The notes: generated by a model from the letters alone, not told the origin. A DNA stretch of 64,000 nucleotides from Alteribacter aurantiacus DSM 18675 (GCF_000429705.1 NZ_KE386941.1:1488001-1552000), one strand, 5' to 3'; numbered from the stretch's first letter, positions 50,372 to 59,256 are shown. Program-made: numbers and translations.

Positions 50372-51883
50372 TTATAAAAGAGGCGACATAAGCCTTGAAG
50401 TGGATTCTACAAGTTTGTAGTAAAATGAACGTTTCACAAATGCTTCTTGACGAATAATTGTAGAGTGCTCCATATCGTAAATAAAATCACTAGCAAGTGT
50501 TTCTACACTTCTCGTTCGATATAAGAAGGCATTCACCTCAAAATTCAAGTGAAAACTACGCATATCCATATTTGCTGTTCCGATAGAAGCAATTTCATTA
50601 TCTACAATGATAATTTTACTGTGCATGAATCCCCTGTGATATTCGTAAACTTTCACACCAGCTTCCAATAGCTCGGGGAAATATGACCTGGAAGCATGGA
50701 AAACGATTTTTTTATCAGGTCTGCTCGGAACAAGAATACGAACGTCAATTCCACCCAGTGCTGCAATTTTAATAGCTGAAAGCATGTCTTCATCGGGAAT
50801 GAAATAAGGGCTTGCAATCCATATTGATTTTTTTGCCGAAGTAATCATGGTAAAAAACAGCTTTTTAATCACTTCCCAACGGCTATCAGGTCCGCTAGCG
50901 ATCATTTGAACGCCGCCTTTAGGCTCCCCATCAGGAAGTGCTGGTGAAAGATATCCAGGCTTCAGCGCCGCCTCTCCTGTAGCGTAATACCAGTCTCTTA
51001 AAAAGATGAGCTGAAGGCTTCGTACCGCTTCTCCTCTGACTAATAAATGGGTATCACGCCAGTGGCCAAAATAGCTACTTTTCCCTAAGTACTCGTCTCC
51101 AATATTTAAACCTCCAATAAAGGCATAGTTAGTGTCTACAACAATAATCTTTCTATGATTCCGGTAGTTAATTTTGTTCGTGAAAAACGGAAGTCGAACA
51201 GGTGAAAAAGCTACCATTTGTACCCCGGCATTTCGCAGATCGGATATGTAAGACTTCGAGAGCTTCCAACACCCAACTGCATCGAACAAGAAACGAACTT
51301 CTACCCCTTCCTTTGCTTTTTGGATCAGGATATTTTTGATTTCGCAACCAAGCTCATCGTCTCGGACAATGTAGTATTCTAAATGTATGTGGTCTGTGGC
51401 CGAGTTAAGCGCTCGTTTAATATGATGATACGTTTCTTTACCGTCTGTCAACACACGAGTGTCTGTTTGAAAAGAAATGGGGTTATTCGCCAGACGATGT
51501 GCCAATCGGAATAGTTTCTGTTGATTTTCCCGCATCATTCCCAGTTGTGCTTCGTCCAAAGGTCTGTTTCCTTCAATCTTATTAAAAGCTTGTTCATCCA
51601 TAATCGCTTTTTTAGTAAAAGATTTCCTTTTGCGATGGTTTTGTCCGAACATGAGATAGAATACAAAACCCAAGAGAGGAAAAATCCCTAATACCATTAA
51701 CCAAGCAAGGGTTTTTGTTGGATTTCGATTCTCCAGGAAGATGACAACAGCAATAAAAAATGCCGTTAATGAAAAGAAAATAGAGGCCCACCCTACGAGC
51801 CAGCCCTCCCAAAATTGTCTTGTTAGATACAAACTTGTAAATATTATTGCTAAAAACAGAATTACTTGCAGCCGTTTTAACAT
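50372..51883 (-). CDS. cls: Cardiolipin synthase (PLD superfamily)
   Basis: 503 residues. Two N-terminal membrane helices (LFLAIIFTSLYLTRQF, LGIFPLLGFVFYLMF), then two HKD motifs: HRKIIVVDTNYAFIGG and HSKIIIVDNEIASIGT. It joins two phosphatidylglycerol molecules into cardiolipin at the membrane. Several paralogues are usual in Bacillus. It is inserted between mecA and coiA, which are adjacent in B. subtilis. Confidence 0.95.
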   Translation of the reverse strand: MLKRLQVILFLAIIFTSLYLTRQFWEGWLVGWASIFFSLTAFFIAVVIFLENRNPTKTLAWLMVLGIFPLLGFVFYLMFGQNHRKRKSFTKKAIMDEQAFNKIEGNRPLDEAQLGMMRENQQKLFRLAHRLANNPISFQTDTRVLTDGKETYHHIKRALNSATDHIHLEYYIVRDDELGCEIKNILIQKAKEGVEVRFLFDAVGCWKLSKSYISDLRNAGVQMVAFSPVRLPFFTNKINYRNHRKIIVVDTNYAFIGGLNIGDEYLGKSSYFGHWRDTHLLVRGEAVRSLQLIFLRDWYYATGEAALKPGYLSPALPDGEPKGGVQMIASGPDSRWEVIKKLFFTMITSAKKSIWIASPYFIPDEDMLSAIKIAALGGIDVRILVPSRPDKKIVFHASRSYFPELLEAGVKVYEYHRGFMHSKIIIVDNEIASIGTANMDMRSFHLNFEVNAFLYRTRSVETLASDFIYDMEHSTIIRQEAFVKRSFYYKLVESTSRLMSPLL

Positions 51884-52000
51884 GAGTTTTCTCCCTCTTC
51901 TCTTTAATCTATTTAAGGAGATGCTTTACGTTCATTATAACCGAAAAAGAGGTTTGTATCTGTCCTAACCTTATTCCCTATCCATTGAGTTTAAAATCAC

Positions 52001-52027
52001 AAAAAAAGAAGCCGATAAAAATCGACT
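52001..52027 (-). terminator. Terminator of mecA
   Basis: On the minus strand AGTCGAT pairs with ATCGGCT (one G-U) around TTTT, followed by TTTTTTT, directly after the stop. Confidence 0.85.
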
Positions 52028-52029
52028 CC

Positions 52030-52680
52030 TTAACTAAACTTTTCACGGATTACGCGAAGGGCATCTTCAGCGATGATTTCTTTACCATATTCTTTAATAC
52101 GATAGATTGTCGTGTCAGACTCGTAACCGAATTCGAGCATACGGCTTAAATGATTATCTTGCTCTTCGTCCGTATACGTTTCATCAAGAGTCACATAAAT
52201 ATAATAGCGATTTTCGAAGTGGTGAAGGCTTGTTTCGATCGCTTCGTCAAAGCTTTTGCTTAACGAGATCACATCCTCGAAATCGTTAAAACCGATTACA
52301 AGGCTTAAGATGAGATCCTTTTCTCCGTCTTCATCTTCACCGCGAAAACGACTGTCCAGCATATCTGCAATATTTTCATCGACCGCTTGGTCATGTTTAT
52401 CGTCACCTACAGGAATTTCAAGTTTCACATTACCGTCGTTTACCTGACCGCGGGTGACAATGACCTCAAGACCTCGATCTAATGCATGAACCTGAACCCA
52501 TAGAGGACCGTCAATTTCAAAGTTTTCTTGGTCATTGGCTTCGTTCATCATTTCGAAGAATAGCTCTTCGCCACGCTCACGATTATACCAAATTTCATCT
52601 TTATCAAAACCACGTTTTTCAATATCTTTATATGTGATGAAAAACTTTAGCGTTGTATCATTCACGCGTTCGATATCCAT
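52030..52680 (-). CDS. mecA: ClpC adaptor MecA
   Basis: 216 residues. N-terminal substrate-binding domain starts MDIERVNDTTLKFFITYKDI; an acidic linker (DENIADMLDSRFRGEDEDGE) leads to the ClpC-binding C-terminal domain (LSLVIGFNDFEDVISLSKSF). MecA targets ComK, ComS and other proteins to ClpCP and controls competence; coiA, a competence gene, is next door. AAGGGTGA lies upstream of the ATG. Confidence 0.96.
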   Translation of the reverse strand: MDIERVNDTTLKFFITYKDIEKRGFDKDEIWYNRERGEELFFEMMNEANDQENFEIDGPLWVQVHALDRGLEVIVTRGQVNDGNVKLEIPVGDDKHDQAVDENIADMLDSRFRGEDEDGEKDLILSLVIGFNDFEDVISLSKSFDEAIETSLHHFENRYYIYVTLDETYTDEEQDNHLSRMLEFGYESDTTIYRIKEYGKEIIAEDALRVIREKFS

Positions 52681-53009
52681 TCATCGTTCACCCTTCCATT
52701 CGAGATTTGGTGTACTCCAATTAGTCTCTTCTATTGTTGTTGATTTACCCAATGTGATCACTCTTCAATCAGCCTAAATGAGTAGTAGTTCCTATTTTAA
52801 AAGAAGTTGCTCTGAATTGAAATAGTCCTGCTCATGATTTTATCTTTGTTCCATCAGAATACGAAATCCAGTTCTGAACAACTGGGGACATGTATACATT
52901 ATTATGACATCACATTTAAGGACCAGCCATGTTCTTTATCTTATGATTTAACCCTCGAATAAAGAATGGTTTAACTGATTTTATCGTTTATGAAGGGAGG
53001 AATCAACCG
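52681..53009. other. Divergent intergenic region mecA/yjbE
   Basis: About 330 bases holding both promoters. A perfect six-base inverted repeat CCAGTT...AACTGG lies near 52870-52890. No other structure or small gene is convincing. Confidence 0.5.
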
Positions 53010-53684
53010 TTGAATTCTGATTTTTTTGTCGCTTTGCTTACCGTCATAGGAATCGATTTAATTTTGGGCGGTGACAACGCGATTGTCGTTGCTATGGCAT
53101 GCCGTAAGCTTCCTCCACCACTTAGAAATAAAGCGATTATCATCGGTATTGCTTTCGCTATCCTCGCTAGAGGTTTTTTAACCATTATCGCACTTCACTT
53201 ATTATCTATACCCTATTTAATGGGGATTGGAGGTATTCTCTTATTTTGGATATCATACCGCCTTCTCACCTCTACTGAAGGAGAGCAAAATATTAAAGGG
53301 TCAGTCACGATTTTTGCTGCCATTAAAACCATTGTCATTGCTGATATCGTTATGGGATTTGATAACGTACTAGCTGTAGCCGGTGCTGCAAAAGGAGATA
53401 TGCTCATCGTTTTCTTAGGATTGTTGATTTCCGTACCTATTTTAATATGGGGAAGCAAGATCATCCTGTTCTTGATGAAACGTTTCCCATTTATTCTCTA
53501 TATTGGAGCTGGGATACTCACCCTTACCGCATCAACAATGATAACACACGAACCAATGGTTTATTTTTTCTTAGCAGATACGGGAATTCCACCATTGTTA
53601 TTCTCCATTATATTAATTATTGCCGTTATCGTTGCCGGATGGCTTCGAAACAGAGTCCAAGATATCACCTATATTAGATACTAG
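53010..53684 (+). CDS. yjbE: TerC family membrane protein YjbE (TTG start)
   Basis: 224 residues from TTG, with GGGAGG nine bases upstream. Seven hydrophobic helices; the TerC acidic motif is in VIGIDLILGGDNAIVVAMAC and again in IVIADIVMGFDNVLAVAGAA. TerC relatives move or load Mn2+ to secreted enzymes in Bacillus (YceF, YkoY); YjbE is less studied. Located between mecA and spx as in B. subtilis. Confidence 0.92.
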   Translation: MNSDFFVALLTVIGIDLILGGDNAIVVAMACRKLPPPLRNKAIIIGIAFAILARGFLTIIALHLLSIPYLMGIGGILLFWISYRLLTSTEGEQNIKGSVTIFAAIKTIVIADIVMGFDNVLAVAGAAKGDMLIVFLGLLISVPILIWGSKIILFLMKRFPFILYIGAGILTLTASTMITHEPMVYFFLADTGIPPLLFSIILIIAVIVAGWLRNRVQDITYIRY

Positions 53685-53711
53685 AACGAGCATTGTATCA
53701 AGAGGATAAAG

Positions 53712-53743
53712 AAAAAAGGCCTCTGCCAAGAAGACAGAAGGCC
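53712..53743 (-). terminator. Terminator of spx
   Basis: On the minus strand GGCCTTCTG pairs with CAGAGGCC (one bulge), followed by TTTTTTC. Confidence 0.8.
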
Positions 53744-53752
53744 CGAACTATA

Positions 53753-54154
53753 TTATTCGTTTACGAGCTTTTTCGCAGCTTCCTGAAGTTGAAAAGTACG
53801 TACTTTTCGAGGTAGAAATCGGCGAATTTCAGCTTCGTTGTAACCAACTTGAATACGCTTTTCATCCATAATAATCGGTCGTCTCAAGAGACCCGGGTGA
53901 TCGCTAATAAGCTGGAATAGGTCTTGAAGTGGCATATCATTAATGTCTACTTCAAGCTCTTGAAATACTTTGGATCGTGTGGAGATAATTTCGTCTGTGC
54001 CGTCTTCTGTCATACGGACAACTTCCTTTACCTCTTCTACTGATAATGGTTCGGAAAAGATGTTACGTTCCACAAATGCGATATCGTGCTCTTGAAGCCA
54101 TGCTTTTGCTTTACGGCAAGACGTACAACTAGGCGATGTGAACAACGTTACCAT
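53753..54154 (-). CDS. spx: Transcriptional regulator Spx
   Basis: 133 residues from ATG 54154 (MVTLFTSPSCTSCRKAKAWL), matching the usual Spx start. Redox switch C10-T-S-C13; then FVERNIFSEPLS and TEDGTDEIISTRSKVFQ, the RNA-polymerase alpha-CTD interface, and RRPIIMDEKRIQVGYNEAEI with the ClpXP recognition end. Spx switches on thiol-stress genes and is degraded through SpxH-ClpXP. Both partners are in this window. Confidence 0.97.
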   Translation of the reverse strand: MVTLFTSPSCTSCRKAKAWLQEHDIAFVERNIFSEPLSVEEVKEVVRMTEDGTDEIISTRSKVFQELEVDINDMPLQDLFQLISDHPGLLRRPIIMDEKRIQVGYNEAEIRRFLPRKVRTFQLQEAAKKLVNE

Positions 54155-54164
54155 GAAAACCATT

Positions 54165-54484
54165 TCTCCCTTCCAATTAGGTTTATAATTTATAAGTACA
54201 TTTCTTTATTCTGCTAAGTTCGTTGATTACTACATCACTTATTATACAATAATAATTTTAATTTGACTAGTGGGTAATCTAAAAAACTTATACGTTAGCT
54301 ATACAACGTGTACAACTTAATGAAAGCAGATATAATAAAGAAATACCACGAAAGTTGACATGTTAAACATAAAATATGTAGAAAGTTATAATAAATGTTG
54401 AACATTTGTCCAAGAATACTATACTTCCTTTTCTCACTCATTATCAATTATGAATGAGTGTTCTCATTTTATTTTACCATTAAG
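54165..54484. other. spx upstream region
   Basis: AT-rich, about 320 bases. Contains a perfect 17-base inverted repeat TTATTATACAATAATAA (54239-54255) and TTATAATTTATAA (54183-54195). spx of B. subtilis has several promoters and PerR/YodB control, so these may be operators, but none matches a consensus exactly. Confidence 0.5.
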
Positions 54485-54517
54485 AAAAACTGCCCTACAC
54501 ATGTGTGGGCAGTTTTT
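54485..54517 (-). terminator. Terminator of yjbC and the small basic gene
   Basis: AAAAACTGCCC / GGGCAGTTTTT with an ACACATGTGT-type loop that can pair further, after the 43-codon gene; T-runs on either strand. Confidence 0.88.
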
Positions 54518-54532
54518 CACTATTTTTTAGAT

Positions 54533-54664
54533 TTAAGCGATGGTTTTCGACTGAGATTGCGGTTGACGTCTTGGGATGCGGTTTACATCATTCCATTTTT
54601 TCTTTAACAGGTCTTGCCATAGCTGCTTTTTTCTTTTTCGACGCTGTTTCCCTTTACCTTTCAT
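54533..54664 (-). CDS. 43-residue basic protein downstream of yjbC
   Basis: MKGKGKQRRKRKKQLWQDLL then KKKWNDVNRIPRRQPQSQSK and a short end. AAAGGGGTG lies eight bases before the ATG, which is 25 bases after the yjbC stop on the same strand, and a terminator follows, so it is almost surely translated. More than a third of residues are Lys or Arg. It could bind RNA, DNA or the ribosome. I do not recognise it. Confidence 0.75.
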   Translation of the reverse strand: MKGKGKQRRKRKKQLWQDLLKKKWNDVNRIPRRQPQSQSKTIA

Positions 54665-54689
54665 CGATCAACACCCCTTTACCTTATTC

Positions 54690-55259
54690 TTACATTGGCG
54701 GTTGAGCTTTTTCATCTTCCTCTTCAAAACTGAACACCTTATCTGTTTCATCATAGGATTCACCATAAATCTGCTCGTCTTTATACGTGTGGATCGTTTC
54801 ATACGTATGTCTCATCTTATTATAGATGCTTTCTTCCGATTCGTTCGATGGTGACCAGTAGAGAATTTCCATTTCATTTATTTCACCTGTATCAAGTGAA
54901 CGTCTGCGATAGCCAATCGATTTAGCGTGTTCAAATCCTTCCCTCTTGTAAAACTTCTGACGTTTTTCCGTATCCGTATCATCATAATCAATTGGTTCTA
55001 CTTCAAGAATAATCGGCTTGTTCTTTTCTTTTAAAGTATTCAACAATTTCTTTCCGATTCCTTTGCCCCGTGCTGCTTTTGAAACGAACAAGTAGTCAAT
55101 AAAAATGAAATCATCCATTTCTGCATACATCATCACGTGATATTCACTTTCGTCTTTTTTGTAGACTTCTTTTTTTTCTTTTAAAAGTAAATCCATGTGC
55201 TCTTTTGATTTCATCTCTTCAACAGGGAAATACTGATTGAGTTTTTCATACCAGTTCAT
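54690..55259 (-). CDS. yjbC: GNAT acetyltransferase YjbC
   Basis: 189 residues. The acetyl-CoA site is clear in IDYLFVSKAARGKGIGKKLL (R/Q-x-x-G-x-G/A), followed by IILEVEPIDYDDTDTEKRQK. An acidic tail ends FSFEEEDEKAQPPM. In B. subtilis yjbC is co-transcribed with spx; here a terminator and the 43-residue gene lie between them, but read-through is possible. Acceptor unknown. Confidence 0.92.
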   Translation of the reverse strand: MNWYEKLNQYFPVEEMKSKEHMDLLLKEKKEVYKKDESEYHVMMYAEMDDFIFIDYLFVSKAARGKGIGKKLLNTLKEKNKPIILEVEPIDYDDTDTEKRQKFYKREGFEHAKSIGYRRRSLDTGEINEMEILYWSPSNESEESIYNKMRHTYETIHTYKDEQIYGESYDETDKVFSFEEEDEKAQPPM

Positions 55260-55592
55260 TGTCCGTTACCTCCATTAGTTTCTTTCGCACGGTTTTTTAC
55301 TTGTGCAAAACTTTCCTACCTATAGTATAAGCTAAAACGCAAAATAGATAAAACGGTAACATCAGCACCATACCTAGAATAATGACCATCTTTACAACTA
55401 AGGTAATAAGAGTGACACACAGAGTAAAAAAACGCTATCATCCTTTAAATTCCTTTCATTCACAACATTTATTCATGAAATTTTTTACATTTCATCACCA
55501 AGGATTACGAAAGACTAAAGTGAGGGTCTTGAGATGGGGGGTCTGACCCTCAGGCTATCCAAAACGCTTCGGGGACTGTCCCCATCTTACGC
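55260..55592. other. Intergenic region with GGGTCTGACCC and GGGGACTGTCCCC elements
   Basis: No gene. Two short palindrome-like elements at 55539-55549 and 55571-55583 lie just beyond the arg terminator. Confidence 0.6.
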
Positions 55593-55626
55593 AAAAAAAC
55601 CGGACCTAGCTATGGTCCAGTTTTTT
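55593..55626 (-). terminator. Terminator of the arg operon, overlapping the argH stop
   Basis: On the minus strand CTGGACC pairs with GGTCCGG, flanked by A6 and T7. The argH stop TAG lies in the loop/right-arm junction, so the terminator is partly coding. Confidence 0.9.
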
Positions 55627-56985
55627 CTTTGCTTGATCAAATTGTTTAACCACTTGTTTTGGTGCCGTCCCCCCTGCACTGTTGCGGGCTGCAACAACGT
55701 TTTCTGGGGCAAGTACCGTATAAATGTCATCTTCGAATAACTCACTGAACGACTTATACTCCTCCAAATCGAGTTGAAGCAGAAACTTTTTCTTTCCAAT
55801 CGCATAGAGCACGACTTGACCGATAACCGAGTGAGCTTCTCTAAAGGGCATCCCCTTTGTCACTAAGTAGTCAGCAATATCTGTCGCATTTGAATAATCT
55901 TGGTTGACCGCTTGACGCATGGCGTCTTTCTTTACGGTCATCGTCTCAATCATTGGTGCCAGCATCTTCAAAGATCCACTTACCGTTTCAACCGTATCAA
56001 ACATTCCCTCTTTATCCTCTTGCATGTCTTTGTTATACGCCAGAGGCAGTCCTTTAAGAACCGTTAACAAGCTCATCAAATTTCCATACACTCGCCCGGT
56101 TTTTGCTCGAAGCAATTCCGGAACGTCAGGATTTTTCTTTTGTGGCATAATGCTTGATCCTGTGCAAAAAGAATCGTCTAATTCAATGAACCCGAATTCT
56201 TCGCTGCTCCAGATTACAAGTTCCTCACTCAATCTGGAAATATGCATCATCATGATTGATGCAGCCGACAAGTATTCCAATATGAAATCACGATCACTAA
56301 CCGCATCCATACTATTTGGATAGATGTCTTCAAACCCTAAGATTTCTGCAACGCGTGCTCGGTTAATCGGAAACGTGGTTCCTGCCATCGCTCCTGCTCC
56401 GAGAGGGAGAACATCCACACGTTCTAAGCTATCAATGAATCGCTGTTTGTCTCGCTCCAACATCCAAAAGTAAGCGAGAATATGGTGAGCAAAAGACACT
56501 GGCTGCGCTCTTTGAAGGTGGGTGTATCCTGGAATCATCGTATCAACGTGAACTTCAGCCTGTTCAACAATCGCTCCTTGGACACTTTCAATAAGAGCAA
56601 TCGTTTCTTTAGTATGTTTTTTCAAATATAGATGCATGTCTGTAGCCACTTGGTCATTTCGACTGCGCCCCGTATGGAGTTTTCCTCCCACCGGACCAAT
56701 CTCTTCTATTAAGAACTTCTCGATATTCATATGAATATCTTCATCAGCAACCGAGTACTCAAGCTCCCCGGCATGGAGCTTCTGTTTCACTTTATGAAGC
56801 CCCTCCGTTATTTTCATAGCATCATCGTCAGAAATCACACCTTGCTCCGAAAGCATTTGCACATGGGCCAGGCTGCCTTCGATGTCTTCATCTGCAAGCT
56901 TTTGATCAAATTCGATCGATGCTGTTAGCTCTTCAACCAATTTGTTCGTTTCTTTAGTAAAGCGCCCTCCCCATAATTTAGACAC
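55606..56985 (-). CDS. argH: Argininosuccinate lyase
   Basis: 459 residues. Family signature GSSIMPQKKNPDVPE; also HTGRSRNDQVATD and TPGYTHLQ-like IPGYTHLQRAQP with the catalytic histidine. It splits argininosuccinate into arginine and fumarate, the last step of arginine synthesis. It begins two bases after the argG stop, so argG-argH are coupled. The gene ends inside its own terminator hairpin. Confidence 0.97.
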   Translation of the reverse strand: MSKLWGGRFTKETNKLVEELTASIEFDQKLADEDIEGSLAHVQMLSEQGVISDDDAMKITEGLHKVKQKLHAGELEYSVADEDIHMNIEKFLIEEIGPVGGKLHTGRSRNDQVATDMHLYLKKHTKETIALIESVQGAIVEQAEVHVDTMIPGYTHLQRAQPVSFAHHILAYFWMLERDKQRFIDSLERVDVLPLGAGAMAGTTFPINRARVAEILGFEDIYPNSMDAVSDRDFILEYLSAASIMMMHISRLSEELVIWSSEEFGFIELDDSFCTGSSIMPQKKNPDVPELLRAKTGRVYGNLMSLLTVLKGLPLAYNKDMQEDKEGMFDTVETVSGSLKMLAPMIETMTVKKDAMRQAVNQDYSNATDIADYLVTKGMPFREAHSVIGQVVLYAIGKKKFLLQLDLEEYKSFSELFEDDIYTVLAPENVVAARNSAGGTAPKQVVKQFDQAKKKLDHS

Positions 56986-56987
56986 GG

Positions 56988-58214
56988 TTACACTTCCTCC
57001 TTCACGACAACAGGCTTCTCTTCTTTATGCACATCGGCATAGACTTTCGTTGATAAACCAAACAGTTTAATGAAACCTTCGGCCGCTTTATGATCAAATG
57101 CATCCCCTTTAGAATAGGTAGCGAGATCGGCATTGTATAAGCTATTCGGTGATTTTCTGGCAACCACTTGATAATTCCCTTTGAAAAGTTTTACTTTAAT
57201 TGTTCCTGAAACGACGTTCTGAGTCTCATCAATAAAGGACTCCAAGGCGTTCTTCAATGGTGAGAACCATAACCCCTCATAAATGAGCTCCGTCATTTTA
57301 TTGTCAACTTGTGTTTTAAATTGGGTTACTTCTCTCGGAAGTGTTAACAGTTCGAGTTCTTTATGAGCATGAATGAGAATAAGTGCTGCTGCATTTTCGT
57401 ATACTTCACGACTTTTGATTCCGACGAGACGATTTTCAACATGGTCAATTCTTCCAACCCCGTGAGTACCACCGATTGCATTTAACTTTTCAATAATCGA
57501 AACAAAGTCCATTTTCTCTCCGTTTAAAGCCACGGGGAGCCCTTGTTCAAATTCAATATCGATGTACTCAGCTTGATCTGGTGTCATTGTAATCGGCGCT
57601 GTCCATTCGAAGGCGTCTTCCGGTGCTTCTGCCCACGTATCTTCAAGAACTCCCGCTTCACAAGCGCGTCCCCAAATGTTTGCATCGATTGAATATGGTT
57701 TATCTACATTTACAGGAACATCGATTCCTTTTTCCTTTGCATACTCAATTTCTTCGTCTCGGTTCATTCCCCACTCACGTACTGGAGCGATCACTTTAAG
57801 ATCTGGGTTTAATGCTTGAATCGATACATCAAAACGAACTTGGTCGTTTCCTTTACCTGTACAGCCATGAGCAACAGCCACAGCCCCTTCTTGCTCTGCT
57901 ACTTCCACAAGAAGTTTTGCTATAAGAGGGCGAGAGAGAGCAGAGCTCAATGGATATTTCCCTTCATACAAGCAATTGGATTTTAGAGCCGGTGCTAAGT
58001 ACCCTTTTGCAAGGAGTTCCTTTCCTTCAATCATGATCGCTTTTACCGCACCTGTATCCAACGCTTTTTGTTTAATGGCTTCGAGATCCTTCCCTTCACC
58101 AACGTCAATGCCTAGGGCAATGACTTCATAACCGTATTTTTCCTCAATCCATTTAATTGACACGCTTGTATCTAAACCTCCGGAATACGCAAGAACAACT
58201 TTCCCTTTACTCAT
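56988..58214 (-). CDS. argG: Argininosuccinate synthase
   Basis: 408 residues from ATG 58214 (MSKGKVVLAYSGGLDTS); AAGGAGTG lies six bases upstream and the earlier in-frame GTG is part of that site. The PP-loop SGGLDTS binds ATP, and the STHGVGRIDH-type block is GGTHGVGRIDHVENRL. It joins citrulline and aspartate. Its own promoter and operator lie in the 69 bases between argF and argG. Confidence 0.97.
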   Translation of the reverse strand: MSKGKVVLAYSGGLDTSVSIKWIEEKYGYEVIALGIDVGEGKDLEAIKQKALDTGAVKAIMIEGKELLAKGYLAPALKSNCLYEGKYPLSSALSRPLIAKLLVEVAEQEGAVAVAHGCTGKGNDQVRFDVSIQALNPDLKVIAPVREWGMNRDEEIEYAKEKGIDVPVNVDKPYSIDANIWGRACEAGVLEDTWAEAPEDAFEWTAPITMTPDQAEYIDIEFEQGLPVALNGEKMDFVSIIEKLNAIGGTHGVGRIDHVENRLVGIKSREVYENAAALILIHAHKELELLTLPREVTQFKTQVDNKMTELIYEGLWFSPLKNALESFIDETQNVVSGTIKVKLFKGNYQVVARKSPNSLYNADLATYSKGDAFDHKAAEGFIKLFGLSTKVYADVHKEEKPVVVKEEV

Positions 58215-58253
58215 GCTATCCACTCCTTATATATGAATTATTATTTACTTTAA

Positions 58254-58267
58254 AGAATTTTTATACA
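58254..58267 (-). promoter_or_regulatory. ARG box (AhrC/ArgR operator) before argG
   Basis: Minus strand TGTATAAAAATTCT matches the arginine-repressor pattern TGAATAAAAATTCA at 12 of 14 positions and covers the expected transcription start of the argG promoter. Confidence 0.6.
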
Positions 58268-58272
58268 TTCAT

Positions 58273-58301
58273 AGTATAAAAAATTAGTTGCTCATCGTCA
58301 A
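58273..58301 (-). promoter_or_regulatory. Internal sigma-A promoter for argGH
   Basis: Minus strand TTGACG (58301-58296), 17-base spacer, TATACT (58278-58273). The -35 is inside the last codons of argF. Confidence 0.7.
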
Positions 58302-59252
58302 CCATAATAATGCTTTTTGTGCATGTAATCGATTTTCAGCTTCATCAAATACGACCGAATGAACCCCGTCAATGACTGTTGTATCAACCTCTTCCCCTCT
58401 GTGGGCAGGTAGACAATGAAGAAAAATAAAATTTTTATTCGCGTGTTTGCATAATTCATCATTCACTTGATAAGGTGAAAAAACGGTGCATCGCTCTTCC
58501 ATTTGACCTTCATCTCCCATACTTGCCCATACATCGGTCACAACTACATCAGCACCTTCAATCGCAGTAACGGGATCCTCAGTAACCTCAATGGTTGAAC
58601 CAGTCTTTACTGCTATCCTCTTTGCATTCGATACGATTGTACTCTTCGGCTGATAGCCACTAGGACTTGCTACAGAGATATTCATCCCGGTAAGAGCTGC
58701 ACCTTCAATTAAGGAATGGGTCATATTATTGTTTCCGTCACCAACGAAACAAAGCTTTAATCCCTTTAGTTTCCCTTTGTTTTCAACGATCGTCATCAAG
58801 TCTGCCAGTACTTGAGCAGGGTGGTGGTCGTCTGTTAGACCGTTGATAATCGGTACGGTGGCATGTTGTGCCAGTTCTTCTACTTTTTCATGAGCAAAAG
58901 TACGTATCATAATGCCGTCTACATATCGAGACAGGACTTTGGCAGTGTCTGCAATCGACTCCCCTCTTCCTAACTGGATGTCTCTTGAACTTAAAAAGAT
59001 CGCATCTCCACCTAGCTGTTTCATCCCAATTTCAAAGCTTAATCGTGTTCGGGTAGATGATTTCTCAAAAATCATTCCGAGCGTTTTTCCTTTTAGAAAC
59101 TTGTGCTCGATTCCTTGTTTTTGTTTATGTTTTAACGAGATCGCTTCATCGATCAAGTATCCGATTTCTTCCTCTGTAAAGTCCGCCAAGGTTAAAAAAT
59201 CTCTCCCGATAAACGAAGGTCTGATATCTTTTACTTTTTCAATAGATTGCAT
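58284..59252 (-). CDS. argF: Ornithine carbamoyltransferase
   Basis: 322 residues. Carbamoyl-phosphate site STRTRLSFE, ornithine site HCLPAHRGEE, and the HHPAQVLADL segment. It makes citrulline from ornithine and carbamoyl phosphate; the latter comes from CarAB encoded just upstream. It starts four bases after the carB stop. Confidence 0.97.
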   Translation of the reverse strand: MQSIEKVKDIRPSFIGRDFLTLADFTEEEIGYLIDEAISLKHKQKQGIEHKFLKGKTLGMIFEKSSTRTRLSFEIGMKQLGGDAIFLSSRDIQLGRGESIADTAKVLSRYVDGIMIRTFAHEKVEELAQHATVPIINGLTDDHHPAQVLADLMTIVENKGKLKGLKLCFVGDGNNNMTHSLIEGAALTGMNISVASPSGYQPKSTIVSNAKRIAVKTGSTIEVTEDPVTAIEGADVVVTDVWASMGDEGQMEERCTVFSPYQVNDELCKHANKNFIFLHCLPAHRGEEVDTTVIDGVHSVVFDEAENRLHAQKALLWLTMSN

Positions 59253-59256
59253 GCTG

